Assembly (NCBI GenBank): GCA_037367405.1
Contig: JAZKJV010000086.1
Location: forward strand, 310,001-374,000
Source: Ottelia alismoides
Taxonomy: Eukaryota; Streptophyta; Magnoliopsida; Alismatales; Hydrocharitaceae
Reading direction: 5' to 3'
Length of the DNA: 64,000 nt
Shown: in pieces, positions 22,250-33,590 of the stretch
Position numbering within the stretch: position 1 is the first letter of the stretch
Layout of the letters: each line of letters opens with the position of its first letter
Program-made: the position numbers and the translations under genes
Notes under the pieces: generated by a model
What the model saw: only the letters and a program-made list of their open reading frames with translations
What the model was told of the DNA's origin: nothing
Databases searched by the model: none

Positions 22250-22436
22250 CCACGGGGGGTCCGGCTAGGGTTGATCGGGGAGGGCAGCATGAAGCGCGGA
22301 CCCCGATGCAATCCCCCGGGCGTGGGTATCGGATGCAAGGAGATGAATTAGGACCCGGGGTTTGTTCAGGCGTGGAAAAATCAGAGAAATCGGGTCGACA
22401 GCCTGATCCACGAGAGAAGAGGGTCCGCGGGGGGAG

Positions 22437-22485
22437 TTGACCGGGGTCAACATTCCCCGTGGACCAATGGGGAACAGCCACGTGG
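22437..22485 (-). promoter_or_regulatory. Paired W-box + CCAAT + G-box module upstream of the TATA box
   Basis: TTGACCGGGGTCAA (22437-22450) contains TTGACC in both orientations, CCAAT is at 22464-22468, and the palindromic G-box CCACGTGG at 22478-22485. It lies about 190-240 bp upstream of the TATA box. W-boxes are bound by WRKY factors and G-boxes by bZIP/bHLH factors (known families); control of this LTR by stress is inference. Confidence 0.6.
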
Positions 22486-23420
22486 AAAATATTTCAAAAT
22501 TCAATTAAAAATAACAGATGGCTGAATTATTAAAAACTTAAAACATGAAATATTTTTGTTTTAATTTTTTCTATTTTTTGGTGATTTTTAATTAATTTTT
22601 CAAAATACAAATAGGGTATTTACATAGTATAGCTATACATAGGTATTTGTATAATATGTCTTTTTAATTTTTTTAGATTTTTAATTTGTTATTTTTGTGC
22701 ATTTTTATTCCCATTTTATATTTTATTTATTTATAGTATAAAATTAGGAATAAAAGGGTATTTTTATTTTATTTTTATTATTTATATGCAAGGGTGAAAT
22801 AAATATATTTACATGTATCTACATGGTATATGTACACAGTCTTTTTTTATATTTTGTATTTTGTAATTTTTATTTGATTTTTGTTTTGATTCTTTTTATT
22901 TTATTTATTTACAATATATAACCTAGAATATTTACAAAAAGTTTTGAAAATAACATCATTTATTTACAAGGTTAAATAAATATAGAGACATGGTCTAGGT
23001 ACATGATGAGAGGGTATTTTTTTAGTCTTTTTGATTTTCACCTTTTTGTTTTGTTTTTTTATCTTTTATAACTATATACAAATATTTAAAACTGTATTTT
23101 TGGTGAGGAAAATATTTTGTTATTTTATTTACATAATTATTTACATGTGAGCTCCTATCTCCCTCTACTTTGGCTTTTATGCGGTCAGGCCCATGCTGAG
23201 CCCTCCCTTGGGTTAGGTTGCTCAATATTTATTCTAAATATTTCCCTCTTTTTCTTTTTACTCTTTATTCTTTTATTTTTGCACAAAAACATGCTAATTA
23301 CAGGTTTTTACACAATGCATGCTTTTGGTAATTATTTGTATTTACACATATCTACATGTATTTGCAAAGGTTTTTGTAGCTAAATTAGAAGAATAAAGAG
23401 TGATGAATGGGTATTCATCA

Positions 23421-23425
23421 ATCAC
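23421..23425. repeat. Target-site duplication of Athila-A, right copy (ATCAC)
   Basis: Matches 5755-5759 exactly. Confidence 0.95.
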
Positions 23426-23956
23426 TAATTATTTCATAAAATTAACAATTAATTTTCATCATCATATTTGAATGACTTATCACAAGGTTCATGATCAAAA
23501 AAAGTCAATTTCCAGCAGTAACCCCCAATCACTAAAATTAACTTATCTTGATCAATTTAAATACAAAAATAGCAAAAAAGTATCCTAAGATTGCCAATTT
23601 GATTTATTAAAGAACTCAAGTGATAATTCACACATTTCGAGGTGGATCAAAACAGTAATTAACTTATTAATCACGTTTAGATCCCCAGTTCCCGCAACAG
23701 TGAATATATGCATATTCAGAGGGCCATATCTTGAGAAAATGAAATTCAAATTTCGTAAACTCAGATCCTATTGTTTCCTTAATTAATGGGGAACAAAATC
23801 CAATTGCAAATTTTGTGTTTAAATAATTTAAATAGTACTGAAACTTTCAATTAGACAGAGGTGCGAAAATTGAAATGCGACAAAACTTTCGCAACCCTTT
23901 CAAAACCAAGTCGTCCTAGGTCTATGGATCATATCCAAAAACTTATTCGACCTAAG
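23426..23956 (-). other. Leader of Copia-1 (proximal part)
   Basis: Non-coding; aligns with 38767-39303 of Copia-2. Separated from the rest of the leader at 5754 by Athila-A. Confidence 0.85.
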
Positions 23957-23968
23957 GATCTGATACCA
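23957..23968 (-). promoter_or_regulatory. Primer-binding site, initiator Met tRNA (Copia-1)
   Basis: Coding-sense TGGTATCAGATC differs by one base from the usual TGGTATCAGAGC, which is present intact in Copia-2 (39304-39315). Two bases inside the 5' LTR. Confidence 0.88.
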
Positions 23969-23970
23969 CT

Positions 23971-26481
23971 TGAAGGATATTGAGAATCCTTAAGCGCATC
24001 ACGGAAGCGTGTCGATCGCATCATATGCAATCGGGGCAACTAGTGGCACTAGTTGCTAGATGCGACGGAAATTAAATTTTTTTAACAAGTGACGAAACAA
24101 CATGATCACGAGAACATTTCTCAGATCGTTTCATCAAATCACAAAGTATAAGGAATACCTCCTGGAGCGTGGTTGTAATCGTGAGATCCCAAACAAGAGA
24201 TCCTCCTGTCTTAAGTCCGATCCACGAAGAATGCACTGGCGGGTGTGATGATGGGACGTGAACCTCCTGCAATCCTCGATAAAAATCCAAGCAATGAATC
24301 TCCTGATTTCGTCAAACGAAATCCGTCGTCTTCCTTTAAAGCAAGCAGCTACAAAGAAGAAGGAGATCCTAGAGTCGTCGAAGGCGAAGGCGAGAGACTC
24401 TCCTTCTCAATGCATAAAGTGGACGGCCACCTTGAATAGAGAGAGAGAGAGGTAGGCGAGAATGAGAGAGAGAGTAGTAGGCTTCTACAACTTTTGATCA
24501 TGTACCTTGAAAGGCTAGGTTAGCCCTCCTTTTATATTAATTTAGGATCCAATGGATCTCAATCCATGGGATACATAGATCCAACAGCCAAGTTGGTCTA
24601 TGTATTAATCAATGGCCAAGATTGTTGTTGGTTAAAAAACCAACAACATTAATTTATATTTAAATTAAATATATGTTGCAACATTATCAACATAATTTAA
24701 TTTAACATAAATTAATTATTAAGAGATAACAATATAATAAAGGGGAGATAACAAATTACCTCCTAAAAATGAGGGGGTGTCACCTTTGACTATGTCATTG
24801 GTGATGCCGCCTCATTTGGTGGTTATTTATCTCCCTTTTATTTTATATTATTATTTCTCAATGTATTTGTAGTAATCATTATTAAAAATATCCACCAAAT
24901 TATTTATAAATTAATTTGTGAACATTTCAATCATGCCATTGATAAATATGTGAATCATATTCGCAACCCAAACTAATTTGTAAATTACATTTCCAATTAA
25001 TTAATTAATGTGAATCCAATCCACTATAATAATTAACAAATGCTATTTACAAAAATTCTCTCTCTTCAATATATGTATATTATAAATCATATTTATAGTA
25101 CACAAATATCATGGATAGTATTATCCACATTCTCCAATCCTTGATAATTAAATCCCATTTAATTATCTTGGATAATTATTCTCACAATTTAAATCCCACT
25201 CATATTATGCTTGATAATTAAATAGCATTTAATCATCAAGTCCTTCTTACGTGGATATGTAATTCATAAAATGAATTATTCTTGAACCCCATCAAGAATA
25301 ATGTGCTTTCTCTGCAGGAGATAAGGGCAGGGTGATTGTATTGTCCCATGTATAGTGACTTGGATGTTGAGATTTCATCACAAATCCATATCTTACGAAC
25401 CTCCCACAGATGCTTGAATAAATCAAGATCGTAAATCTAATCTTCTCATTATATCTGAATCACATTCAGACCAATGTCCAACATTTGGACCAAGATGAGA
25501 TTGCTTCTCTACTGAGAGGGGTCACTAAAATCCAAACCTAGTTCATCACTCCCTCGGAACCCTCGGAATGGAAGCGTCATGGTTATACAATCGTTTATGA
25601 TCACATCACCTTCAGGTATTTCCAATACCTGTACATCCTTCATACTGGAAGACCTATGATTAACCTGAAGATCAAGATCAATTTTACACTGTCTTCTTCA
25701 GGGTTTGATCACCAAGTTTTTTAATTTTGGTCATCGGGAGTTGGTATCGATCATATGCTTTCCCAAAGCATATATTATACCTTCAAATTCATGTCATGCT
25801 TCTAAAGCACGATGACCATGCATGGAATTTGATCGGTCCCAATACCTCATGAGTGAGCTCATGTCTTCCGATTCATAAGTGAACCTGTATGATCCCTTTG
25901 AGAGATCGTATTGCTCATATGCCCTTATATGCACACCAGCTCGTCGGTGTATAGACCTTGGTTAGGCCATCAACATATCAGTCTGCCAAATGTACATACT
26001 CAGACATATAGCAATACATCTGTCTCCAGACAGAGAATGCGTGCCTATGTTGTGACAGCATTCAACATAGGACTTAGGTTATCTTAATCTTGTTAAGTCA
26101 ACCCATTGACCCAACTAATCTAACACCTCCGAATCACTATTCCCATGCAAAGGACCTGCATCAAGAGGTCGGTCAGATATCAACCTATGTGATAAAGGAT
26201 TGGCATCTCCTACTCAGGCTAGAGATCATCTCTTAATAATTATTTGACGGTGCTTGATGAGTCCTATATCTAACTCCTTAGATATTCATCCAAACACCAG
26301 CCTCTATGATTCGTTTAATGAATCAACAACTATATGATCATCAAGATGGCCATTGTACATAACTCTAATTGTACAGAGGGACCTTTTATGCAAATTATTT
26401 ATTCTTCATTTCAGATCAGGGAATGATATCTGCAATAACATTTATTGCATAATGTCTCGCCGTGGGCTCGCATGTCCAACA
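23971..26481 (-). repeat. 5' LTR of Copia-1 (2511 bp)
   Basis: Starts TGAAGGATATT and ends CATGTCCAACA, as do the Copia-2 LTRs. A minus-strand TATAAAAGG lies at 24528-24536, and GA repeats at 24439-24478 (CT repeats in the transcript) lie just downstream of the expected start site. An imperfect hairpin near 24775-24808 matches the perfect one in Copia-2. The junction at 26481/26482 falls in Athila-B coding sequence. Confidence 0.92.
24528..24536 (-). promoter_or_regulatory. TATA box of Copia-1 5' LTR
   Basis: TATAAAAGG on the minus strand, conserved in the Copia-2 3' LTR (31605-31613) and mutated to TATGAAAGG in the Copia-2 5' LTR near 39780. CT repeats follow 50-90 bases downstream. Confidence 0.6.
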
Positions 26482-29400
26482 GATCCCACGCCACTTCAGG
26501 AGCGCCAGGTGAGGAGGAGAGCGATGTTGATGCTGCTAGAGATAATGACTGTGGTGCTGATGCCACCGAGGATGCTGATCCAGCTGACGGTGCTGAGGCC
26601 ATCATTTAACCAGATGGAGGAGGTGGTACTGACGCCACCATACCAGTTGTTGAGCCCAAGTGGTTCTGATGCTGCATTCCAGATGCTGAGGGTGGTAATG
26701 AGGCCACCATTTTCAGTTCTGCTAGTCCTCTTGTTTTCCCTTTAGTGCATGTATATCAGGACATTTCTGCAAATAAAGGAAAGGGTTTATTATTTTCGGA
26801 TCCACCTATGTCGACTGATGATGTATGTGTGGATTCTGCTTTGCCTGAGCACTCGAGACCCATTCCTAGTCCTTCATCTAAGAAGGACCCAATAGTCCCC
26901 TTTCTCGGAGCACTCCACTTGGCTAAGGGGCAGAAAAAAGAAAATCCGAAAAAGAACCACCATATATTGTTCAGCCAGCAGATGATGGACCGCACTCTAT
27001 TAGACATCGGTTCTTCGATCAACTTACTTCCGACAGCCCTACTCGACCGCTTCGAGTTGGGCCCTCTACGATAGAGCAGGACAGTCCTTCAGTTTGTTGA
27101 TCGATCTGTCAAGAGACCGAAGGGGTTGCTGAAGAACGTTGTCGTCACCATTCAGGACCTGCAATTCCCCGTGGACTTCGTTGTGTTGGACATGGAGACC
27201 CCTAAGTCTATGACTGATACCCCCATCATTTTAGGACGTTCGTTCTTGGCCACAACCAAGGCAGTCTCCGACCATGATAGAGGGAAGGTGTACTTTCGTG
27301 TCGAGGGTGATAATATACAAATAGAGACGGTCGAGGAGACTAGAGCCAGAGATTTAGCTTGCTCAGAGCCAACTTTAGATTCAGAGCATATGATAGAGGC
27401 AGGGCGAGACATCCACCAGGACTGTGATTTTATGATTACAGATGACGATGCAGTTTGGGCAGATCCAACAGCACAGGCCATCCTCTCACCATCAAAGTTC
27501 GTTGTTGCAGAGATGCTAGCAGAGGAGAGCTTGGAGAGGGCATTCCTGGTCCAGGAAACATCTCAGGCAGCAGAGTCGATTCCCGATCGTGAGGCAAATT
27601 TTGATTGTGATTCTGACACAGATCCCTCGGAATCAGATTTAGATTGGGCAAAGTTTGATGATTTGACACCATGTCTGACTTCCACAGAGCCTACAGCTAG
27701 GGAGAAGGCTGATCCCATGCAGAGCAGAGATACACCATTAGAGCAGCCTTCACCAGATTCAGATTTCCAATGAGAGTTCTCGTTCTCCCATGCAGATTTC
27801 GCAGCATTCACTCAGACCTTTCAGAGGCCAGATCCACCAGCATCATGTTGTCCAGAGCTGAAGCCGCTACCGTCATCGTTGAAGTATAGGTTCCTTACGT
27901 GTGAGCATGAGATGCACCCAGTCTTTATCTCATCTGATTTGACTGGAGAGCAAGAATCCCGTCTGATGGGGGTTCTTAAAAAGAACCGCAAAGCGATAGG
28001 ATGGAGTGTAGCCGATCTCCAGGGGATAAGTCCAGCCATGAGCTCCCACCATATCTATCTCGAGGAGGACGTGAAGCCATCGCGTGAGTTCCAGCGGCGG
28101 CTTAACCCAAATCTTCAATATGTTGTCATGAAGGAGATCTCAAAATGGTGGAGTGCCGATTTTATCTACCCCATCTCTGACTCCAAATGGATCAGTCCGT
28201 TACATGTGGTGCCCAAGAAGACGGGCATCACCACGGTTGTTAGTGAGTCTGGAGAGGAGATCGCTACCCGGGTACCTACTTCTTGGCGGGTCTGTGTAGA
28301 CTACAGACGACTGAACAAGGCCACCAAGAAGGATCATTTCCCTCTTCATTTATTAATCAGATTATAGAGAGGCTAGCAGGGAAGAGCCATTACTGTTTCT
28401 TGGATGGGTTTTCCGGATACAATCAGGTGGCCATTGCGCCCAAGGACCAAGACAAGGCCACCTTCACCTGTCCCTTCGGGACATATGCTTTCAGACGCAT
28501 GCCATTTGGATTGTGCAACTCTCCGGCGACATTCCAGAGGTGCATGCTATCCATCTTTTCAGACGTGGTGGGGGAGTGCTTGGTGGTCTTCATGGACGAT
28601 TTTTTGGCCTATGGTGACGGATTCGACTCTTGTCTTGACTGTCTACACCCCGTCCTCCAGCAATGTATTGAGGTTCTCCTTGTACTTTCATGGGAGAAGA
28701 GTCACTTCATGGTGTCTCAAGGGACGGTTCTTGGCCATATCATCTCCAACAAGGGCATGGAGGTTGATCCGACCAAGGTGGATGTCATTAGAAAACTCAA
28801 TCCACCGTCAAATATGCGGCAGTTACGGTCTTTTCTGGGGCACGTCGGTTTCTACCGACAATTCATAGATGATTTCAATAGGATTGCCCGACCATTGACT
28901 GATCTGCTGACGAAAGACACCGAGTACCTTGTTGATGATAAGTGTCTAGTGTCATTTGAGACTCAAGAGTCTAGTTGTAGAGGCTCATATTCTCCAGCCT
29001 CCTGATTGGTCTCTCCCATTCGAGATCATGATGGATGCCTCCGATTTTACCGTGGGGGTCATATTGGGACAGAGGAGGGATGGAGTCCCGTTTGCTATTC
29101 ACTACGCTAGCCGGACTTTAATTGCCGCTTAGCGGAACTACACTGTCACTGAGAAGGAGATGCTAGCCGTAGTATTAGCCCTAGATAAGTTCAGAGCTTA
29201 CATCATTGGATCTAGATTGACCATCTATACCGATCATACCACCATCATGTAACTCATGGCAAAGAAGGATGCTAAAGCCAGATTGACCAGATGGATCCTT
29301 ATACTCCAGGAGTTTGATATAGAGATTAAGGATAAGCCTGGAGTCAAGAATATGGTGGCGGATCATCTCCCCTGATTGGAGTTTCTTGAGGATTCTGAGC

Positions 29401-30740
29401 AGATCAAGTCTATTTGTGAGACCTTCCCAGATGAGGTGATCCTTGCTATCGCCTCTCTCCCATGGTATGTCGATATTGTGAACTATCCTGTCACCAATAA
29501 AATTCCACAAGATTGGCCCAGGCAGAAACTTGAGAACTTCCTTGCAAAGGCCAAGTTTTACCATTGGGAAGATCCCGCCCTTTATCATGAAGGAGGGGAT
29601 AGCATCTGGCATCGGTGCATTCCGCAGGAGGAGCACCATAGCGTCCTCACTTACTGCCACAAGTTGAGGCTGGAGGACATCACTCTGGGAGGAGAACGGC
29701 ACAGAAAGTGCTCCAATCCGGCCTATGGTGGCCTACCCTCTTCAAGGACTCTGATGAGTTCGTGAAGACGTGTACTGACTGTCAGAGGATGGGCACTTGT
29801 GGAGAGCGTGATATGATGTTGATGCAGCCCATACACTTCTGTGAGGTTTTTGATGCATGGAGCATCGATTTCATCGGTCCATTGCCAAAGAGTCAGGGAT
29901 TCGAGTACATTCTGTTGGCCGTTAATTATGTGAGCCGTTGGGTTGAGTCACTCCCCGCCCGAACCGTAGATGCTAGAACTGTTTGCTGATTTTTTAGGAA
30001 GAATATCATTTCACGGTTCGGGGTACCTCGAGTGTTGATTTCTGACGGGGGGTCTCATTTTGTCAATGACAAGGTAAAGGCCCTTGCTAGCGAGTTCAGC
30101 ATAGACCATCGAGTAGCCACTCCATACCACCCTCAGACGAATGGTCTTGCTGAAGTGTCGAACAAGGAGATCGAGACTAAATTGCAGAAGGTCGTCCACC
30201 CTGACCGAAAGGATTGGTCACAGCTTTTAGACTCGATCTTGTGGGCATATAGGACGTCCTTCAAGACGCCTTTGGGTACATCTCCCTTTCGCATCGTTTA
30301 TGGGAAGCCCTACCATTTACCTCTTGAGCCGAAACATAGGTCACTTTGGGCAGTCACTGATATACTTATGGATCCAGTAAGTGTAGAAGATCAGAGGAGG
30401 TCAGAGTTAGCAACCCTGGAGGATCTTTGTTATACAACCTTTTTGAGCAACCTACAGTAAAAGGAGAGAGTGAAGGAGTGGCATGATTCTCATATCAGCC
30501 ACAAGTAGTTTGGGACAGGACAGAGTATGGTTGTTTGATGCTAGGTTTCGTTTATTTCCAGGGAAGCTACAGAGCAAATGGAAGGGACCCTATCTGGTCC
30601 GAAAGGTACATGACAATGGGAGTATTGATATATCTGAGTTGTCTTCTGATGCTAACTTTCGTGTTAACGGTCAGCGGCTCAAGCCATATCTAGATCATGA
30701 GTCGCCGGTCGTTGATGTTGCCCCTATGCACTTTGCTTGA
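26482..30740 (+). pseudogene. gag-pol: Decayed gag-pol of Athila-B
   Basis: Same domain order as A but broken by many stops and frameshifts. Linker with mini-repeats 26482-26740; protease motif LLDIGSSINLLP near 26990-27030 (the Ser of DSG is Ile here), preceded by a deletion of roughly 75 codons relative to A; protease C-terminus and acidic spacer 27126-27773; RT 27879-28950 in two overlapping frames, with FMDD near 28589-28600; RNase H 29000-29370 with stops (for example near 29130 and 29250); integrase zinc domain 29376-29765, core 29708-30200 with a stop near 29987, C-terminal GPY-type module to 30740. It ends in VAPMHFA, matching VAPIHFA of A. Cannot make a full protein. Confidence 0.88.
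26551..26708 (+). repeat. Palindromic mini-repeats in the Athila-B linker
   Basis: Clear copies at 26551-26567, 26622-26639 (GGTGGTACTGACGCCACC) and 26691-26708, with weaker ones near 26587 and 26660. Same unit as in A (15815-16026). Confidence 0.7.
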
Positions 30741-30871
30741 GATGTGGTCTCTTGACTCACATCTATTGCATTCCACGCCTGATTATCATTGTTCTTCTGA
30801 CTTGTATAGATCTAGTTGTCCATATCACTCCATTCTTTAGTCCCACACCCCATCTTTATCTTCTGATTATG

Positions 30872-31080
30872 CTATACTTAGGGTGTACTTTCCCCTAAGT
30901 ATAAGGGGGGTGTAGGACTCTTGGGTATTCTATTGATTATTTCTACCTCTATTTTGCTTCATATACTTAAGGATATTTTACCCTAAATATGGGGGGTAGA
31001 CTCTGCACATCCTTCCACTCGGATTTCCCATCATGTACAGCTTGCTACACTAAGGATTACTTAATCCTTAGTATAGGGGG
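30872..31080 (+). repeat. Polypurine-like hairpins H4, H3, H2 of Athila-B
   Basis: H4: 30872-30884 with about 30893-30905, followed by a run of G. H3: about 30963-30990, partly decayed, followed by six G. H2: 31045-31057 / 31063-31075, followed by GGGGG. In H2 the left arm has CTAAGG where A has CTTAGG and the right arm has CCTTAG where A has CCTAAG, so the pair is preserved. H1 follows at 41778 after the Copia-2 insertion. Confidence 0.75.
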
Positions 31081-31124
31081 AAACACCGAGTTCTCTTCAT
31101 TCTATTCTTAGATTCGTCAGTGCA

Positions 31125-31129
31125 TATAT
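31125..31129. repeat. Target-site duplication of Copia-2, left copy (TATAT)
   Basis: TATAT here and TATAC at 41756-41760 flank Copia-2; one mismatch in five. The undisturbed equivalent site in Athila-E lies near 53893. Confidence 0.75.
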
Positions 31130-33575
31130 TGAAGGATATTGTGAATCCTTAAGAGAATCACGGAAGCATGTCGATCGCATTGTATGCAATCGGGGCGACT
31201 AGTCGCTAGATGTGGCGGAGATTAAAATTTTAAATGTAAAGATGAAACCACATGATCACAAGAACACTTCTCGGATCATTTCATCAAACCACAAAGTATA
31301 AGGAATACCTCTTGCAGCGTGGTTGTGATCGCAATATGCCAAACGAGAGATCCTCCTGTCTCAAGTACGATTTAAGAAGAACGCACTTGCGGGCATGATG
31401 ATGAGGCACGTCCTTTCCTACAATCTTTTATGAAGATCCAAGTGTCGGAGGCGAAGGCAAGATGCTCTCCTTCTCAATATGCAAAGTGGACAACCACTTG
31501 AAATTGAGAGAGAGCCCAGTCGAGAATGAGAGAGAGAGAGAGAGAGAGTAGTAGTAGTCTTCTACAACTCTATAAGATGTACTTTGGAAGGCTAGGCTAG
31601 CCCTCCTTTTATACTAGTTTGGGATCCAATGGATCTCAATCCATGGGACACATAGATCCAACGGCCATGCTTGGTCTATATTATAATCAATGGCTATAAT
31701 TGTTGTTGGTTAAAACCAACGACATTTATTTATAATTAAATTAAATATATGTTGCAACATTATCTACACATTTTTAATTTAACATAAATAAATTAGTTAA
31801 GAGATTAATCAAGATAATAAAATGGAGATAATATTGCCTCCTAAAAACAAGGGGCATCACCCATGACTTTTTCATGGGTGACGCCACCTCAAAATTGGTG
31901 GCTTTTATCTCTCTTTTATTATATCACATTATCTCTTAATAATCTGTAATAACAATTATAAAAAATATCCACCAAATTACTTCCAAATTAATTTGTGCAT
32001 ATTTCAATCATGCCATTGAACAATTGTGAATCATATTCACAACCCAAACTAATTTGTAAATTACATTTCCAATTAGTTAATTAATGTACACATTATTAAT
32101 TAACAAATGCTATTTACATAAATTATCTCTCTTTAATATATATGTATATTATAAATCATATTTGTAATACACAAATATTATGGATAGAATTATCCACATT
32201 CTCTAATCCTTTATAATTAAATCCCATTTAATTACCTTGGATAATAATTCTCACAATATGAATCCCATTCATATTATGCTTGATAATTAAATCTCATTTA
32301 ATCATCAAGTCTTTCTTGCTTGGATATGAAGTTCATCGAATAAATTATTCTTGAACCCATTCAAAAATAATGTGCTTTCTCCGCAGATACTTGGAGATAA
32401 GGACAGGGTGATTGTATTGTTCCACATATAGTGACTTGGATGTTGAGATCTTGTCTCAAATCCAGATCGTACGACCTCCAACAGATGCTTGATTAAATCA
32501 AGACCGCAAATCTAATCTTCTCATTGAATCTGAATTTCATTCAGACCAATGTCCAACACTTGGACTAAGATCTGATTGCTTCTCTACTGGAAGGAGTCAC
32601 TAAAATCCAGACCAGTTTCATCATTCCCTCAGAATGAAAGCGTCATGGATATACAATCGTTTATGATCACATCAACATCAGGTATTCCCAACACCTGTAC
32701 ATCATGCATACTGGAAGACCCATGGTCAACCCGAAGATTAATATCAATTTTATACTGTCTTCTTCAAGATTTGATCACTAAGTTTCTCAATCTTGGTCAT
32801 TGGGAGTTGGTATCAATCATATGCTTTTCAAAAGCATATATCATACCTTCAAATTCATGTCATGCTTCCAGAGCATTATGACCATGCATGGAATTTAATC
32901 GTTCCCAATACCTCATGAGTGAGCTCATGTCTTCCGGTTCATAAGTGAACCTATATGATCCCTTTGAGAGATCGTATTACTCATATGCCCTTATATGCAT
33001 ACCAGCTCGTCGGTGTATAGACCTTGGTTAGGTCATCAACCTATTGGTCTGCCAAATGTACACACTCAGACATATAGTAATACATCTGTCTCCGGTCAGA
33101 GGATGCGTGCCTATGCTGTGACAGCATTCAACATAGGACTTAGGTTATTTCGATCTCGTTAAGTCAACCCATTTACCTAACTAGTCAGACACCTTCGAAT
33201 CACTATTCCCATGTAGAGGACCTGCATCGAGAGGTCGATCAGATATTAGCCTATGTGAGAAAGGATTGCCATCTCTTACTCAGGCTGGAGATCTTCTCTT
33301 AATAATCATTTGACGGTGCTTTCTAAGTCCTCTATCTAACACCTTAGATATTCATCCAAACACAAGCCTCTATGATTCATTTAATGAATCAAGAGCTATA
33401 TGATTATCAAGATGGCCATGGTACATAACCATAATTGTACAGAGGGACCTTATAGTGCATTCATTCGTATAATTTCAGAAAGGGAGTGAAACATCAATAA
33501 CTTATATTGATAAATATAAATATTACAATAACATTTATTGTAAGAATGGTTCACCCAGGGCTCACATGTCCAACA
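31130..33575 (-). repeat. 3' LTR of Copia-2 (2446 bp)
   Basis: TG...CA ends, twin of 39318-41755. TATAAAAGG at 31605-31613 (minus). Long GA repeat about 31507-31548. A hairpin with 14-bp arms at 31853-31885 lies about 245 bp upstream of the TATA box. Confidence 0.93.
31853..31885 (-). repeat. Hairpin in Copia LTR U3
   Basis: GGCATCACCCATGA (31853-31866), a 5-nt loop, TCATGGGTGACGCC (31872-31885): 13 of 14 pairs. Also at 40030-40062 in the other LTR, and weaker in Copia-1 near 24775-24808. Confidence 0.7.
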
Positions 33576-33590
33576 ATCTCCCACTAGCCC
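33576..33590 (-). promoter_or_regulatory. Polypurine tract of Copia-2
   Basis: Minus-strand GGGCTAGTGGGAGAT next to the 3' LTR; identical to Copia-1. Confidence 0.85.

Larger units (their letters stand above)
5760..23420 (-). mobile_element. Athila-A: near-intact Ty3/gypsy (Athila-type) retrotransposon, 17.7 kb
   Basis: Complete element on the minus strand: 5' LTR 19781-23420, tRNA-Asp primer-binding site 19756-19777, leader, gag-pol 11501-18382, hairpin array 11002-11369, long non-coding 3' module, polypurine tract 9416-9430, 3' LTR 5760-9415. The target duplication is perfect (ATCAC). Type is assigned from domain order (gag, protease, RT, RNase H, integrase), the HPGFRW motif in gag, the GKPCHLPVE motif after integrase, and the tRNA-Asp primer. 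By eye the LTRs differ at about 1-2 per 100 bases, plus a 16-bp indel near 8340, so the insertion is recent. The only break seen in gag-pol is a TGA at 17420-17422. No env-like ORF is present between pol and the 3' LTR. Confidence 0.95.
19781..23420 (-). repeat. 5' LTR of Athila-A (3640 bp)
   Basis: Twin of 5760-9415, same TG...CA ends, followed by the target copy ATCAC. Transcription should run leftwards from just below the TATA box at 22242-22249, giving U3 of about 1.2 kb (22240-23420) and a long R/U5 (19781-22215). Confidence 0.95.
1..26481 (-). mobile_element. Copia-1: Ty1/copia LTR retrotransposon, split by Athila-A; 3' end leaves the window
   Basis: Minus-strand element. Order on the plus strand: 3' LTR (1-837), decayed interior (838-5759), the intruder Athila-A (5760-23420) with its repeated target ATCAC, the rest of the leader (23426-23970) and the 5' LTR (23971-26481). 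Joining 5759 to 23426 restores a leader that lines up base for base with the leader of Copia-2 near 38755-38775, so this is one element split by an insertion. The LTRs follow the TG...CA rule and the primer-binding site matches initiator Met tRNA. In the overlapping part I compared by eye the two LTRs differ at roughly 8 per 100 bases, so it is older than A. It was itself inserted into Athila-B; the right flank starts GATCC. Confidence 0.88.

Noticed and set aside
23426..23970. Host intergenic sequence or a solo LTR between Athila-A and 23971
   Set aside because: It aligns with the Copia-2 leader and continues the sequence interrupted at 5759, so it is part of Copia-1.
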